Positions 51,061 through 62,455 are shown, numbered from the stretch's first letter. The stretch is DNA of 64,000 bases from Acidocella aromatica (GCF_014201825.1 NZ_JACHFJ010000003.1:276244-340243), one strand, 5' to 3'. Made by a program: numbers and translations. The notes: a model not told the origin generated them from the sequence alone.

Positions 51061-52875
51061 ATGGTGGACTTTACCCCTTGCCCGTGCGGTTCCGGTTTGC
51101 GGCGTGTGCGCTGTTGTGCACTGGATTTTGCCACGCTCTCCCCACCCGAGGCGACTAACGCGCTGGCGCCGATGCTGGCCCAGGCCGAGACCGCGCTGAA
51201 TGCCGGGAATATGGCGATGGCGGAGGTTTACGCCCGGCATCTGCTGGAGTTGGCGCCAGGGCGGGAGGACGCACTGCTGTTCCACTACCGGCTATGCCAG
51301 CAGCAGGGGCGAGTGGCGGCGGCCGAGGCGCTGATCCGCCGTGTGGTGGCGCTGAACCCGAATAATTTCTGGGCGACCAACGAGCTGACATTGCTGCTCA
51401 TTAACAAGGGCGCGTTGGCCGAGGCGGAGATCCACGCCCGCAACGCTATCCGCATCGCGCCGCAAAACGCCCAGGCGCATAACCTGATGGGCCTCGTGCT
51501 CACCGAGGGGAACCGCCCGCTGATCGGGGAGTATCATTACCGCAAGGTGCTGGAGCTGGCTGAGGGCGAGGAGCCGATCACCCTGGCCAACTTGGCCTGG
51601 AACCTGAAAAACCAGGGGCGGATCGAGGAAGCCCGTGCTTTGTATGAGCATTCCATGGCGCTGAAGCCGGGGGTGCTGCAGACCGTGCTGGGCTACGCCA
51701 AGATGGAGGAGGCCGACCGCAAGTTCGGCCGCGCGCTGGAACTGCTGGACGAGGCAGAGAGGCTGCTGCCGGGCAATCCTTCCGTGCAACTCACCCGCGC
51801 CACGGTGCTGGCCCGGCTCAAGCGTACCGAGGAGGCCTTGGCCATCCTGCACGAGCCGGAAGACGGGCGTTTGCGGCTGGGGCCGTCGGAAATGTCGGAG
51901 AAGGGGCGGCTGCTCGACCAGCTTGGGCGGTATGACGAAGCCTTCGCCTGTTTTGCCGCGGGCAAGCAGCGCGCGCTGGACATGGGGGGGCGCACCTACA
52001 TGGCCGATGCGGCGGTGGATCTGGCGGCACGGCTGAAGGGCTTCTTCACCGAGCGGAGAATGAAGACACTCCCGGTGGCGGAACTTCGCCCGGGCATGCC
52101 CCAGCCGGTGTTCATCGTCGGTTTTCCGCGCTCGGGCACCACGCTCATCGAGCAGACGCTGACAGTGCATCCGCGCATCGCGGCGGGCGACGAGCTGCCC
52201 TACCTCAACGACATCACCCAGATCATGCCTCGCCTGCTGGCGAGCCCGCTCACCTACCCCGAGGCGCTGGCCGAGCTATGGATGGGCGACCAGCGCGACG
52301 GGCTGAACGAGCTGCGCGACTATTACCTGAACCGCGCGGCCAAGAGTGGCATCTTCAAGCCCGGCGCGGATTTCTTCACCGACAAGATGCCGCTGAACGA
52401 GACTAATCTCGGGCTGATCGCGCTGCTGTTTCCGCAATCGCCGGTCATCCATGTCATCCGCCACCCGCTGGACGTGCTGCTCTCGGTCTATTCCAACCAT
52501 CTCACCCATGGCTTCTGCTGCGCGGCGCAGATGGAAAGCATCGCCAGGCACTATAATCTGGTGGCGGACCTCGTCGCGCATTACCGGCGGAACGTGAATA
52601 TGCGCTATTTGCCGGTGCGCTATGAGGACATGGTGGTGGACCAGGAGGCCAATGTGCGGAAGATCCTCGATTTCATCGGTGTGGCGTTCGACCCGCGCTG
52701 CCTGAACTTCGAGCAGAACACGCGCTATGCCCGCACCGCCTCCTACGCGCAGGTGACGGAGAAGCTCTACGGCCGCTCGCGCTACCGCTACCGGCCTTAT
52801 TTGAAGCATCTGGCCCCCGTGCTGGAGAGCTTGCAGCCGGTGATCGAGCAGCTGGGGTATGTGATCGAGGATTAA
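51061..52875 (+). CDS. SEC-C/TPR/sulfotransferase fusion protein
   Basis: The 604-residue protein starts with a SEC-C-type zinc motif (CPCGSGLRRVRCC), then five or more TPR-like repeats (to about residue 300: examples LALAPGRED-like and NPNNFWATNELTLLL), and ends in a sulfotransferase domain with the PAPS 5'-phosphosulfate loop FIVGFPRSGTTLIEQT (about 351-366) and the 3'-phosphate segment HVIRHPLDVLLSVYSNH. TPR plus sulfotransferase is known in proteobacteria; the substrate is unknown. The SEC-C motif at the N-terminus is an extra, possibly protein-binding module. Confidence 0.82.
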   Translation: MVDFTPCPCGSGLRRVRCCALDFATLSPPEATNALAPMLAQAETALNAGNMAMAEVYARHLLELAPGREDALLFHYRLCQQQGRVAAAEALIRRVVALNPNNFWATNELTLLLINKGALAEAEIHARNAIRIAPQNAQAHNLMGLVLTEGNRPLIGEYHYRKVLELAEGEEPITLANLAWNLKNQGRIEEARALYEHSMALKPGVLQTVLGYAKMEEADRKFGRALELLDEAERLLPGNPSVQLTRATVLARLKRTEEALAILHEPEDGRLRLGPSEMSEKGRLLDQLGRYDEAFACFAAGKQRALDMGGRTYMADAAVDLAARLKGFFTERRMKTLPVAELRPGMPQPVFIVGFPRSGTTLIEQTLTVHPRIAAGDELPYLNDITQIMPRLLASPLTYPEALAELWMGDQRDGLNELRDYYLNRAAKSGIFKPGADFFTDKMPLNETNLGLIALLFPQSPVIHVIRHPLDVLLSVYSNHLTHGFCCAAQMESIARHYNLVADLVAHYRRNVNMRYLPVRYEDMVVDQEANVRKILDFIGVAFDPRCLNFEQNTRYARTASYAQVTEKLYGRSRYRYRPYLKHLAPVLESLQPVIEQLGYVIED

Positions 52876-52887
52876 GAAGGAGCCACC

Positions 52888-53394
52888 ATGTTCAAGCAAC
52901 CATTCACCATCGCCGTACTGCTCAGCTTCGCGGGCGCCATACCGTTCCTGATGCTGGGCGCCGTTGTGCTGCTGGACCCGGTGGCGGCGAAAACCGCCAT
53001 CGAGGTGCTGATCTCTTACGGCGCCGTCATCCTGTCCTTTCTCGGTGCGGTGCACTGGGGTTTCGCCCTGCGCGACACGGCGCACCCGGTGAATGGCACG
53101 CCGCTGCCGCCCGCCGTGCTGGGGGCGGAGCGGCAGTTGCTTATCTTCGGCATTGTCCCTGCGCTGATCGGCTGGGTGGCGCTCTCGTTGATGCTGCATT
53201 TCAATGCCCCCGCCTTGGCTTTGTTCCTGCTGCTGGCCGGGTTTCTCATCACCGTCGTGGTGGAGACGATCGGGCGCGGGCGCGGCGTGGTCGCGGTCAA
53301 TTACCTCGCGCTGCGCTGGGGCGTTTCTATCGTGGTGTTGGCCACGCTGTTCGTAGTGCTGCTGGCGGTGCTCACCGGCATGCGCACAGGCTAG
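52888..53394 (+). CDS. DUF3429 membrane protein
   Basis: The 168-residue protein has four to five hydrophobic helices and the DUF3429 signature [24 protein letters not shown]. Function unknown. A perfect AAGGAG ribosome-binding site lies six bases before ATG 52888, and it is separated from the sulfotransferase by 12 bases, so the two are likely cotranscribed. Confidence 0.85.
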   Translation: MFKQPFTIAVLLSFAGAIPFLMLGAVVLLDPVAAKTAIEVLISYGAVILSFLGAVHWGFALRDTAHPVNGTPLPPAVLGAERQLLIFGIVPALIGWVALSLMLHFNAPALALFLLLAGFLITVVVETIGRGRGVVAVNYLALRWGVSIVVLATLFVVLLAVLTGMRTG

Positions 53395-53461
53395 GCGTTT
53401 ACGAGTCGTTCACCACGGCGCGGTTACGATGCTCCCCAGCAACAAAAATGGGGATACGCCA

Positions 53462-54919
53462 ATGCGCTTGTTTTCGCGCGCAGAGCCGCCGCGCCAGCAA
53501 ACCGCCCGCGAGGAGATCGCGGATTTCATCTTCAACAACGCGCCGGATGCCTATTTTGTCCTGCGCGATGGCCGGGTGATCGACTGCAACCCTGCGATGG
53601 AAACACTGCTCGGCTGCCGCAGGGAGCAGTTGCTCGGCATGACGCCGGACCGCTTCTCGCCCGAGCGCCAGCCGGATGGCGAACTGTCCTCCGAGGGGGC
53701 GATGCGTAAGCTCGCCGAACTGTCCGGCAAGAAAGGCGCCATAAGATTCGACTGGATGCACCAGCGCCATGACAGCTCGCCGCTGCCCGTTACCGTCACG
53801 CTGATGTTCGCCACCATTCAGGGGCAGCCGGCCATGGTCTCCATCTGGCAGGACCGGCGGGCGCTGGTGGCGGCGCAGGCGCGGCAGGAGAAGATGGCCG
53901 CCGAACAGCACCGCGTGATGGGCGCCTTTACCCAGGGCTTCGCAAGGCTGGCGAAGGGCGATCTGACCGTGCGCTTCGAGACCGCTTTTGCCAGCGAGTA
54001 CGAGGCGCTGCGTGCGGATTTCAACACCACCATCGATGCGTTCCGGCAATCCATGCAGGGCATCGCCGCCCATGCAAGCGGGGTGAGCGCCGCCGCGTCG
54101 GAAATGACGGCGGCGTCGGATGATCTCTCCCGCCGCACCGAGCAGCAGGCGGCGACACTGGAGCAGACGGCGGCGGCGCTGGGCGAGATTACCTCCGCCG
54201 TGCGTGCCAGCAGCGAGGGGGCGAACCAGGCGCATGAGCTGGTGCGCATGGCGCGGGAGGATGCGGAGCGCTCGGGCGCCGTGGTGAGGGACGCCGTGGC
54301 GGCGATGAGCGGAATCGAGGCGTCTTCAGGCCAGATTTCCAACATTATCGGCGTGATCGACGAGATCGCCTTCCAGACCAACCTGCTGGCGCTGAACGCC
54401 GGGGTGGAGGCCGCGCGCGCGGGCGATGCCGGGCGCGGCTTCGCAGTGGTGGCGACCGAGGTGCGCGCCCTGGCGCAGCGTTCCGCCGATGCCGCGAAGG
54501 AGATCAAGGGGCTTATCTCCACATCCGGCGCGCAGGTGGAAGCCGGTGTGCGGCTGGTGGGCGAGACCGGGCGGGCGCTCGCGCGCATTGTCGGGCAGGT
54601 GGAGCAGCTCAACGAACTGGCGAGGCGCATTGCCAAATCCGCTGGCGAGCAGGCGGCTGGCCTGGGCGAGGTGAACGAGGCGGTGAACCAGATGGACCGC
54701 GTGACCCAGCAGAACGCCGCGATGGTGGAGGAAAGCACCGCCGCCAGCCACGGTTTGGCAGCCGAAGCGCGGGAGCTGGCGAAGCTCGTCGGGCGGTTCC
54801 AGATTGGCGAGGGATTGCCGGCTATTGTCCCGCCGTCTGTGCGTAAGGCGTCACCGGCAATGCCGAAGCCCCGCGCTAACGCCGTGCCGCGCAGAGTGCT
54901 GGCGGCGGGGCTTGTCTGA
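53462..54919 (+). CDS. Soluble PAS-domain chemoreceptor (methyl-accepting protein)
   Basis: The 485-residue protein has an N-terminal PAS domain ([32 protein letters not shown]), a HAMP-like linker (about 150-200) and a C-terminal signalling domain with the hairpin tip [23 protein letters not shown] (short parts quoted). There is no transmembrane helix, so it is predicted to be cytoplasmic. No che or flagellar genes are nearby, and the C-terminal CheR-binding pentapeptide is not obvious. PAS-containing soluble receptors often sense redox or ligands via heme or FAD; no direct evidence here. Confidence 0.9.
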   Translation: MRLFSRAEPPRQQTAREEIADFIFNNAPDAYFVLRDGRVIDCNPAMETLLGCRREQLLGMTPDRFSPERQPDGELSSEGAMRKLAELSGKKGAIRFDWMHQRHDSSPLPVTVTLMFATIQGQPAMVSIWQDRRALVAAQARQEKMAAEQHRVMGAFTQGFARLAKGDLTVRFETAFASEYEALRADFNTTIDAFRQSMQGIAAHASGVSAAASEMTAASDDLSRRTEQQAATLEQTAAALGEITSAVRASSEGANQAHELVRMAREDAERSGAVVRDAVAAMSGIEASSGQISNIIGVIDEIAFQTNLLALNAGVEAARAGDAGRGFAVVATEVRALAQRSADAAKEIKGLISTSGAQVEAGVRLVGETGRALARIVGQVEQLNELARRIAKSAGEQAAGLGEVNEAVNQMDRVTQQNAAMVEESTAASHGLAAEARELAKLVGRFQIGEGLPAIVPPSVRKASPAMPKPRANAVPRRVLAAGLV

Positions 54920-54925
54920 ATGGGG

Positions 54926-55147
54926 CTAGGCGGTCTTTTCGGCAAGTTGCGCGGTAAACCCGGCATCCTCGATGGCCGCGGCAAAAGCTGCCGTGCTGCC
55001 CGTGCCGCGTACCGTTACGCGCTTGGCGGGCAGATCGGCGCTGATCTCGGCCTTGGCATCCACCTGCTGCACCGCCGCGGTGATCGAGCGGACGCAGGAT
55101 TGGCAATCCATATCGGGTATGTTGAAGGTCAGAGTGGTCTGGCTCAT
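54926..55147 (-). CDS. HMA-domain copper chaperone-like protein
   Basis: The 73-residue protein has a ferredoxin-like HMA fold with the metal-binding CxxC in NIPDMDCQSCVRSI and the usual AGF near the end. It probably delivers copper (or another soft metal) to the P-type ATPase encoded divergently 93 bases away. ATG 55147 starts the conserved region; the longer frame upstream is noncoding. Confidence 0.85.
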   Translation of the reverse strand: MSQTTLTFNIPDMDCQSCVRSITAAVQQVDAKAEISADLPAKRVTVRGTGSTAAFAAAIEDAGFTAQLAEKTA

Positions 55148-55240
55148 TTCAGGTCTCCTATCGGTTCCAGATAAGGGGCTTCGGCATATCAGGGCCAAGC
55201 GCATTGACCTTATGCCGGGAGGCTGCCCATATCCTGGGGC

Positions 55241-57304
55241 ATGGAACAGACCATGCCTACCCCCCACCGGATTGAGCTTGCCATTGGCGGGATGACCTGC
55301 GCGAGCTGCGTCGCCCGAGTGGAAAAAGTGCTGCGCCGTGTGCCGGGGGTGAGGGAAGCGTCGGTAAATCTGGCTACCGAGATGGCGCAGGTGCAGGCCG
55401 GGCCGGAGGTGGCGGTGCAGACGCTCATCGCGGCGGTGCAGCGCGCCGGTTATACTGCCACGCCGCTGGAAGCCGCCAAACCCTATGACGAGCGGCGTGA
55501 AAAAGCCGAGCTGATCGCGGCGTTCATCCTCTCCGCCCCCGTGGTGGCGGGCATGGTGCTGCGCGTGCCGGATGTGGCGGCGCTGGTGTTGGCCAGTATC
55601 GTGCAGGTTTGGCTTGGCGCGCGCTTCTACCGTGCCGGGTTTGCGGCTTTGCGCGCGGGTTCGGGCAATATGGATTTGCTGGTGGCGCTCGGCACCTCGG
55701 CGGCCTGGGGGCTCTCGGTGTGGGACTATTTCACCGCCGGGCCGCTTTATTTCGAGTCCTCGGTGGCCATCATCACGCTAGTGAGGCTCGGTAAATACAT
55801 GGAAGGCCGGGTGAAGCGCGACGCCGCCCGCGCCATCACCGCGCTGCATAAGCTGCGGCCGGAGGTGGCGCACCGGGTGGATGGCACGGATGCAGCCGTG
55901 GTGGCTCTGGTGCCGGGCGACGAGATCGAGCTGCGCCCCGGTGAGCGCGTGCCGGTGGATGGCATCGTGACGGAGGGCACCGGCAGCCTGGATGAGAGCC
56001 CGGTGACCGGCGAGGCTTTGCCGGTAACGCGCGGGCCGGGGGCGAAGCTGCTGGCAGGCACGTTGAACCTGAACGCGGTGTTGCGGCTGCGAGTGACCTC
56101 GGCGGCGGGGGAGAGCTTCCTCGACCGCATGGCGCGGATGATCGAGGACGCGCAGGCCACCAAGCCGCGCGTGCAGAAGTTGGCGGATCAGGTGGCGGCG
56201 GTCTTTGTGCCCGTGGTGGTGGGGCTGGCGCTGCTCACCCTGCTGGCTTGGCTGGCGCATGGGGAGGCTTATCCGCAGGCCATCATCAACGCGGTCTCGG
56301 TGTTGGTCATCGCCTGTCCCTGCGCCATGGGCCTCGCCACCCCGGCGGCGATTCTGGCGGGTACGGGGGCGGCGGCGAAGCAGGGCATCTTGTTCCGCAC
56401 CGCCGACGCGCTGGAGCAGGCCGCGCATATCGACACGCTGGTGTTCGATAAGACCGGCACGCTCACCACCGGCCAGCCGCGTCTGCAAAGCGTGGAGCTG
56501 GTGGGTAGCCTGTCCGAGGCGCAAATCCGCGAGATCGCGGCCGCGCTGGCGGCGCGGGACACGCACCCCCTGAGCGCCGCGCTGCGCCAGCCGGATGTGC
56601 AACCAGCGGAGAATTTCGCTGCCCTGCCGGGCAAGGGCGTGCGCGGCGAGGTGGCGGGCAAGGCCTATGTGCTGGGCTCCACGGCCCTGGTGCCCGATGC
56701 GCCCGCCGCCACCGATGCCGCCACATGGTCCTGGCTGGCGGAGGAGGACGGTGTGGTGCTCGCTGGTTTCGCCTTTACCGACACGCTGCGCCCCGGCGCG
56801 CGCGAGGCCGTGGAGCGCCTGCGCGAGATGGGGGTGCGGGTGCTGCTACTCACCGGCGACCGGCGCGCGGCGGCCGAGGCGTTGGGGCTGGATGTGGAGA
56901 TCATCGCCCAGGCCGACCCGGCGATGAAGCTGAAGGTGATCCAGGATCTGCGCGCCGCCGGGCAGCGCCCCGCCATGTTAGGGGATGGCATTAACGACGC
57001 CGCCGCCTTGGCCGCCGCCAGCGTGGGCATGGCCATGGGCTCGGGCGCGGATGTTGCCATCGAGGCGGCGGATATCTCGCTCCTGCGCCCGGCGCCTGAG
57101 CTGGCGCCCGAGGCCATCGGGCTGGCGCGCAAGACCTGGGTGGTGCTGGTGCAGGGGCTGTTCTGGGCGCTGATCTATAACGCGCTTGGTATCCCCGCCG
57201 CGGCTTTCGGCCTGCTCAGTCCGGCGTTGGCGGGCGGGGCGATGGCCGCGTCCTCTCTCTGCGTACTTGGCAACGCCCTGCGCCTGCGGCATTGGAAACG
57301 CTGA
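55241..57304 (+). CDS. Copper-translocating P-type ATPase (P1B type)
   Basis: The 687-residue P1B ATPase has one N-terminal HMA domain (GGMTCASCVARVEKVL), the metal-binding membrane motif CPCAMGLATPAA (CPC about 357-359), actuator loop TGEALPVT, phosphorylation motif DKTGTLTTG (D about 402), and hinge GDGINDAAALAAA. The CPC sequence indicates Cu(I) (or Ag(I)). ATG 55241 is first; ATG 55253 remains possible because a promoter-like element would start transcription close to 55242. It forms a divergent pair with a copper chaperone. Confidence 0.93.
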   Translation: MEQTMPTPHRIELAIGGMTCASCVARVEKVLRRVPGVREASVNLATEMAQVQAGPEVAVQTLIAAVQRAGYTATPLEAAKPYDERREKAELIAAFILSAPVVAGMVLRVPDVAALVLASIVQVWLGARFYRAGFAALRAGSGNMDLLVALGTSAAWGLSVWDYFTAGPLYFESSVAIITLVRLGKYMEGRVKRDAARAITALHKLRPEVAHRVDGTDAAVVALVPGDEIELRPGERVPVDGIVTEGTGSLDESPVTGEALPVTRGPGAKLLAGTLNLNAVLRLRVTSAAGESFLDRMARMIEDAQATKPRVQKLADQVAAVFVPVVVGLALLTLLAWLAHGEAYPQAIINAVSVLVIACPCAMGLATPAAILAGTGAAAKQGILFRTADALEQAAHIDTLVFDKTGTLTTGQPRLQSVELVGSLSEAQIREIAAALAARDTHPLSAALRQPDVQPAENFAALPGKGVRGEVAGKAYVLGSTALVPDAPAATDAATWSWLAEEDGVVLAGFAFTDTLRPGAREAVERLREMGVRVLLLTGDRRAAAEALGLDVEIIAQADPAMKLKVIQDLRAAGQRPAMLGDGINDAAALAAASVGMAMGSGADVAIEAADISLLRPAPELAPEAIGLARKTWVVLVQGLFWALIYNALGIPAAAFGLLSPALAGGAMAASSLCVLGNALRLRHWKR

Positions 57305-57470
57305 TGAAACATGTCACACCCACGGCAATAGCGGAGGCACGGGGGCGTTTATCCCGCGCTAATTCTTGACTTCTCGGTTCAAACTGCCGATACGGGGCGC
57401 ATTGCAGCTGGCGCGGCGTGCGCTAGGCGTGTTTTCACGCGCGGCAACTCAAACCGAACGGGTCCAATTT

Positions 57471-59144
<1,674 letters not shown>

Positions 59145-59151
59145 GCTGATC

Positions 59152-60219
59152 ATGGCGCATTGCCAGCATTTTGGCGTCTGCGGTGGCTGTGCCGTCGCGG
59201 ACCGCCACGCTATCGACAAATCCGCGCTGCTGGAAGGTGCCCTGGCCCGCGCCGGGTATCTGGATGCGCCCGTATCCCCGCTGGTGGAGGTGCCGCCCGG
59301 CACGCGCCGCCGCGTGGACCTCGCCGCCACGCGCAAGGGGGTGGACATCTCGCTTGGCCTGCACAAGGCGCGCGGGGCGGAGGTGGTGGACATGCGCGAA
59401 TGCGCGCTGCTGCGCCCCGAAATTGTTCCCCTGCTGCCGCCACTGCGCGAGTTGCTGCGCAGCCTGCTGGCGTTCCGCCGGGCGGGCTCGGTGGTTATCA
59501 ACTGGCTCGAGAACGGGCCGGACATCCTGCTCCGCTTGGACGCCGAATTCCAGCTCCCCGACCGCAAGCGCATCATCGACTTCGCCAAGACGCATGACGT
59601 GCCGCGCATCGCCATTGCCACCGGCAATGCGGACCCGGAGCCCGCGATTATCCTGCGTAACCCGGTGATCCGGTTTGCCGGTGTGGCCGTTACCCCGCCG
59701 CCGGGCGGGTTCTTGCAGGCCAGCCCCGAGGGCGAGGCCGCGATTGTGGCCGCCATGCTCGCCGGGCTGCCGAAGCTCACCGCTAAATCGCGCATCGTGG
59801 AGCTGTTCGCGGGTTGTGGCACGCTCACCTTTCCGCTGGCGCAACATGCGCGGGTGGAGGCGTATGAGGGTGATATGTTCGCGCCCGCCGCCGCCGAGAT
59901 CGCCACACGCGCGGCTGGTTTGGCCGGGCGCGTGAGCATCGCGCGGCGCGATTTGCACCGCCGCCCGCTGCAAGCCGCCGAAATGGCGAAAGCCGCCGCC
60001 ATTGTTCTGGACCCGCCTTACGCCGGGGCGGCGGCGCAGATGCGCTTTATCGTGCAGGCAAACGTGGCGCGCGTGATTTACGTGAGCTGCAATCCGGAGG
60101 CGCTGGCGGCGGATACCGGGGCACTCCGCCGCGCTGGGTATTCGGTTCTTGCCGCTACGCCGATTGACCAGTTTCCGTATTCGGAGAATTTGGAGAGCGT
60201 GGTGGTGTTTGGGAAGTAG
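59152..60219 (+). CDS. Class I SAM-dependent rRNA (uracil-5-)methyltransferase, RlmD/TrmA family
   Basis: The 355-residue enzyme should methylate uracil in rRNA or tRNA. An N-terminal cysteine cluster (C4, C10, C13 in HCQHFGVCGGCAV, plus a later C in MRECALL) matches the RlmD-type iron-sulfur site, the SAM-binding motif is VELFAGCGTLTFPLA, and the catalytic cysteine region is IYVSCNPEALAADTG. It lacks the usual N-terminal TRAM domain, so it belongs to the short RlmD-like group. The gene lies 7 bases after the helicase, so the two act together in ribosome assembly (inference). Confidence 0.88.
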   Translation: MAHCQHFGVCGGCAVADRHAIDKSALLEGALARAGYLDAPVSPLVEVPPGTRRRVDLAATRKGVDISLGLHKARGAEVVDMRECALLRPEIVPLLPPLRELLRSLLAFRRAGSVVINWLENGPDILLRLDAEFQLPDRKRIIDFAKTHDVPRIAIATGNADPEPAIILRNPVIRFAGVAVTPPPGGFLQASPEGEAAIVAAMLAGLPKLTAKSRIVELFAGCGTLTFPLAQHARVEAYEGDMFAPAAAEIATRAAGLAGRVSIARRDLHRRPLQAAEMAKAAAIVLDPPYAGAAAQMRFIVQANVARVIYVSCNPEALAADTGALRRAGYSVLAATPIDQFPYSENLESVVVFGK

Positions 60220-60225
60220 CCTGTT

Positions 60226-60924
60226 TTATAGGCCAGCTTCGGTGCGAATGGTGCTGAACCAAGTATCCAAAGTTTGGCATGTTTTGCGTTGAGGGTGTCC
60301 GACGCAAGCAACGAAAGGTAATTGGCCTAATGCTGGTCGCCACCAAATGTGTTCGTCATTCTTAATCCAAGATGGATCGTCTTGATCTGCATCGAATGAC
60401 TGAAAAACTTCTCGAACGATATCTTTGGCGTAATCGCTTGAAACAAAGACGATCAATTTTGGTTTATATCCTTTGATCTCTTCGATTAACGTTAATATTG
60501 CTAACTCTTGTTGGTGTCTGAGGTAGGTGCGTGACGGGTTGCCTCTATCTACTCCAATTTTTGCGATATTGGTCCAAATCAAATTTGACAAAGAAGCGGT
60601 CTGTTTCTGTGCCATTAAATCATTGAAACGTTTTCCAAGCCTCCAAAAAGCTGAGGTAGACCCTCCACCTTCAATCCATTGTAAGAATTCGCATGTTTTC
60701 TGGTGTCGAGCCTGAACTGTTGGCTCGGCCTCGAAATTAGGTTTGTACCAATCCTTTGCGGTCGCCTTTCCTATGTAAAGTACGTTTCGTGAATGGTTTT
60801 GTTTGTTTTCTTCAGTCAGTGTACTGAGAAAAGGTGCAGCAAGTTTTTCGGCCACCAGATCGGGGGCACGACTCATTTTGTAATATAACTCAATCCATTG
60901 GTGCTGAAGTTTGGTTAAATCCAT
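60226..60924 (-). CDS. Unrecognised AT-rich gene, possible UDG-fold protein
   Basis: The 232-residue protein is not recognised. It is visibly more AT-rich than all neighbours, with A/T-ending codons. A GKATAKDW stretch, NLIWTNIAKIG, a beta strand KPKLIVFVS and a late HPQR motif recall the uracil-DNA glycosylase-like fold, but no catalytic residues can be assigned. It is oriented against the methyltransferase (6 bases between stops) and away from the rhodanese gene. Base composition suggests recent transfer. Confidence 0.55.
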   Translation of the reverse strand: MDLTKLQHQWIELYYKMSRAPDLVAEKLAAPFLSTLTEENKQNHSRNVLYIGKATAKDWYKPNFEAEPTVQARHQKTCEFLQWIEGGGSTSAFWRLGKRFNDLMAQKQTASLSNLIWTNIAKIGVDRGNPSRTYLRHQQELAILTLIEEIKGYKPKLIVFVSSDYAKDIVREVFQSFDADQDDPSWIKNDEHIWWRPALGQLPFVACVGHPQRKTCQTLDTWFSTIRTEAGL

Positions 60925-61008
60925 AGCTTCCTCGAGGGGGAGAGACTAGCAACAAGGCAGTGGCAGGCCGTTATTTTCCCGAGGTAATCGTTCTAATGGT
61001 GGCAGTGT

Positions 61009-61419
61009 TTACCCCTGCCGCCAAGGCAGCCCATCCGCCTTCCACCCCGCCACCAGCCCCCGGTGGCCGCGCGGGTCGGCGGGGCCCTCGAAGCCGTCCT
61101 TCACGTTATACACATGCTTGAACCCCGCCGCCTTGGCGGCTTGGGCGGCGGCCATGCTGCGTGCGCCGGAGCGGCAGATGAAGTACACATGCTGGTCCGG
61201 CGCCAGATGGGCGGCGGTCAGCGCCTCCACGAAATGCGGGTTCACCTGCATGGCCGGGTAGGCCTGCCACTGCACCAGCACGGGCTGCTTTCCGGTCTGG
61301 CTCAAATCCGGCACCCCGACAAAGCTCCATTCCGCGTTTGTGCGTACATCGCACAGCACGGCGGACGGATTGCTCATGAGTGCTTCCCACACCTGTCGCG
61401 GCGCGACGTCTTCGATCAT
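61009..61419 (-). CDS. Rhodanese-like domain protein
   Basis: The 136-residue single-domain protein has AVLCDVRTNAEWSFVG and the active-site loop FICRSGARSMAAAQ with the catalytic cysteine, then FKHVYNVKDGFEGP. A GGAGGG ribosome-binding site lies five bases before ATG 61419, which fixes the start. It likely transfers sulfane sulfur; the divergent cysteine synthase gene starts 52 bases away, which fits a sulfur-handling role. Confidence 0.9.
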   Translation of the reverse strand: MIEDVAPRQVWEALMSNPSAVLCDVRTNAEWSFVGVPDLSQTGKQPVLVQWQAYPAMQVNPHFVEALTAAHLAPDQHVYFICRSGARSMAAAQAAKAAGFKHVYNVKDGFEGPADPRGHRGLVAGWKADGLPWRQG

Positions 61420-61471
61420 AATGCCCTCCGGCGTATAGACTTTAAACGCAACATAGCGAGGACGGGTTCGT

Positions 61472-62455
61472 ATGGAAACAGTGGCGGACGGGCTGATCGG
61501 GGCGATCGGCGGGACCAGGCTGATCAGGCTCAAGCGGGCCTCGGCGGCCACGGGCTGCGAGATTCTGGGCAAGGCGGAGTTCCTCAACCCCGGCGGGTCG
61601 GTGAAGGACCGGGCGGGACTCGCCATTATCCGCGATGCCGTGGAGAGCGGCAGGCTCAAGCCGGGCGGGATCATCGTGGAGGGCACGGCGGGCAATACCG
61701 GCATCGGGCTGACGCTGGTGGCCAATGCGCTGGGGTATAAATGCATCATCGTCATGCCCGAAACGCAGAGCCGCGAGAAGATCGACTTTTTGCGCATGAT
61801 CGGCGCGGATTTGCGCCTGGTGCCCGCTAAGCCGTTCAAGGACCCGGAGAATTACGTGCATGTCTCGCGCCGTTTGGCCGAGGAGCTGGGCGCGGTCTGG
61901 GCCAACCAGTTCGACAACCTCGCCAACCGCGAGGGCCACCGCCTGACCACGGGCGCGGAAATCTGGGAGCAGACGGGCGGCAAGGTGGACGCCTTCACCT
62001 GCGCCTGCGGCACGGGCGGCACGCTGGCGGGCGTCTCGCTGGCGCTGAAGGCGCGTAATCCGGGCGTGAAGATCGTGCTGGCGGACCCGGAGGGCAGCGG
62101 CCTGTATGGCTGGGTGAAGAATGGCGATCTCACTGTGAGCGGCTCCTCCATCACCGAGGGTATCGGCCAATCCCGCGTGCCGGGCAATCTGGAGGGCGTG
62201 AAGATCGACGATGCCGTGCGCATCCCCGACCCCGAGGCGCTGGAGCAGGTGTTCGACCTGCTGAGCCATGAGGGGCTCTCCGTCGGCGGCTCGGCGGGCA
62301 TCAACGTGGCGGCGGCCATCCGCGTGGCGCGGGACATGGGGCCGGGCCACACCATCGTGACCGTGCTGTGCGATGGCGGGGCGCGCTACCAGAGCAAGCT
62401 GTTCAACCCCGAATTCCTCCGTTCCAAGAACCTGCCGGTGCCCGCATGGATGTAA
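61472..62455 (+). CDS. Cysteine synthase family protein
   Basis: The 327-residue PLP enzyme makes cysteine from O-acetylserine (or a phosphoserine/cystathionine analogue). K45 in FLNPGGSVKDR is the PLP lysine, TAGNTGIGLTLVANALGYK contains the substrate-binding loop (here with Ala where Ser is common), and CACGTGGTLAGVSLALK binds the phosphate. The alanine substitution in the usual TSGNTG loop is a deviation from CysK that deserves notice. The amidase gene starts 10 bases inside its end. Confidence 0.9.
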   Translation: METVADGLIGAIGGTRLIRLKRASAATGCEILGKAEFLNPGGSVKDRAGLAIIRDAVESGRLKPGGIIVEGTAGNTGIGLTLVANALGYKCIIVMPETQSREKIDFLRMIGADLRLVPAKPFKDPENYVHVSRRLAEELGAVWANQFDNLANREGHRLTTGAEIWEQTGGKVDAFTCACGTGGTLAGVSLALKARNPGVKIVLADPEGSGLYGWVKNGDLTVSGSSITEGIGQSRVPGNLEGVKIDDAVRIPDPEALEQVFDLLSHEGLSVGGSAGINVAAAIRVARDMGPGHTIVTVLCDGGARYQSKLFNPEFLRSKNLPVPAWM

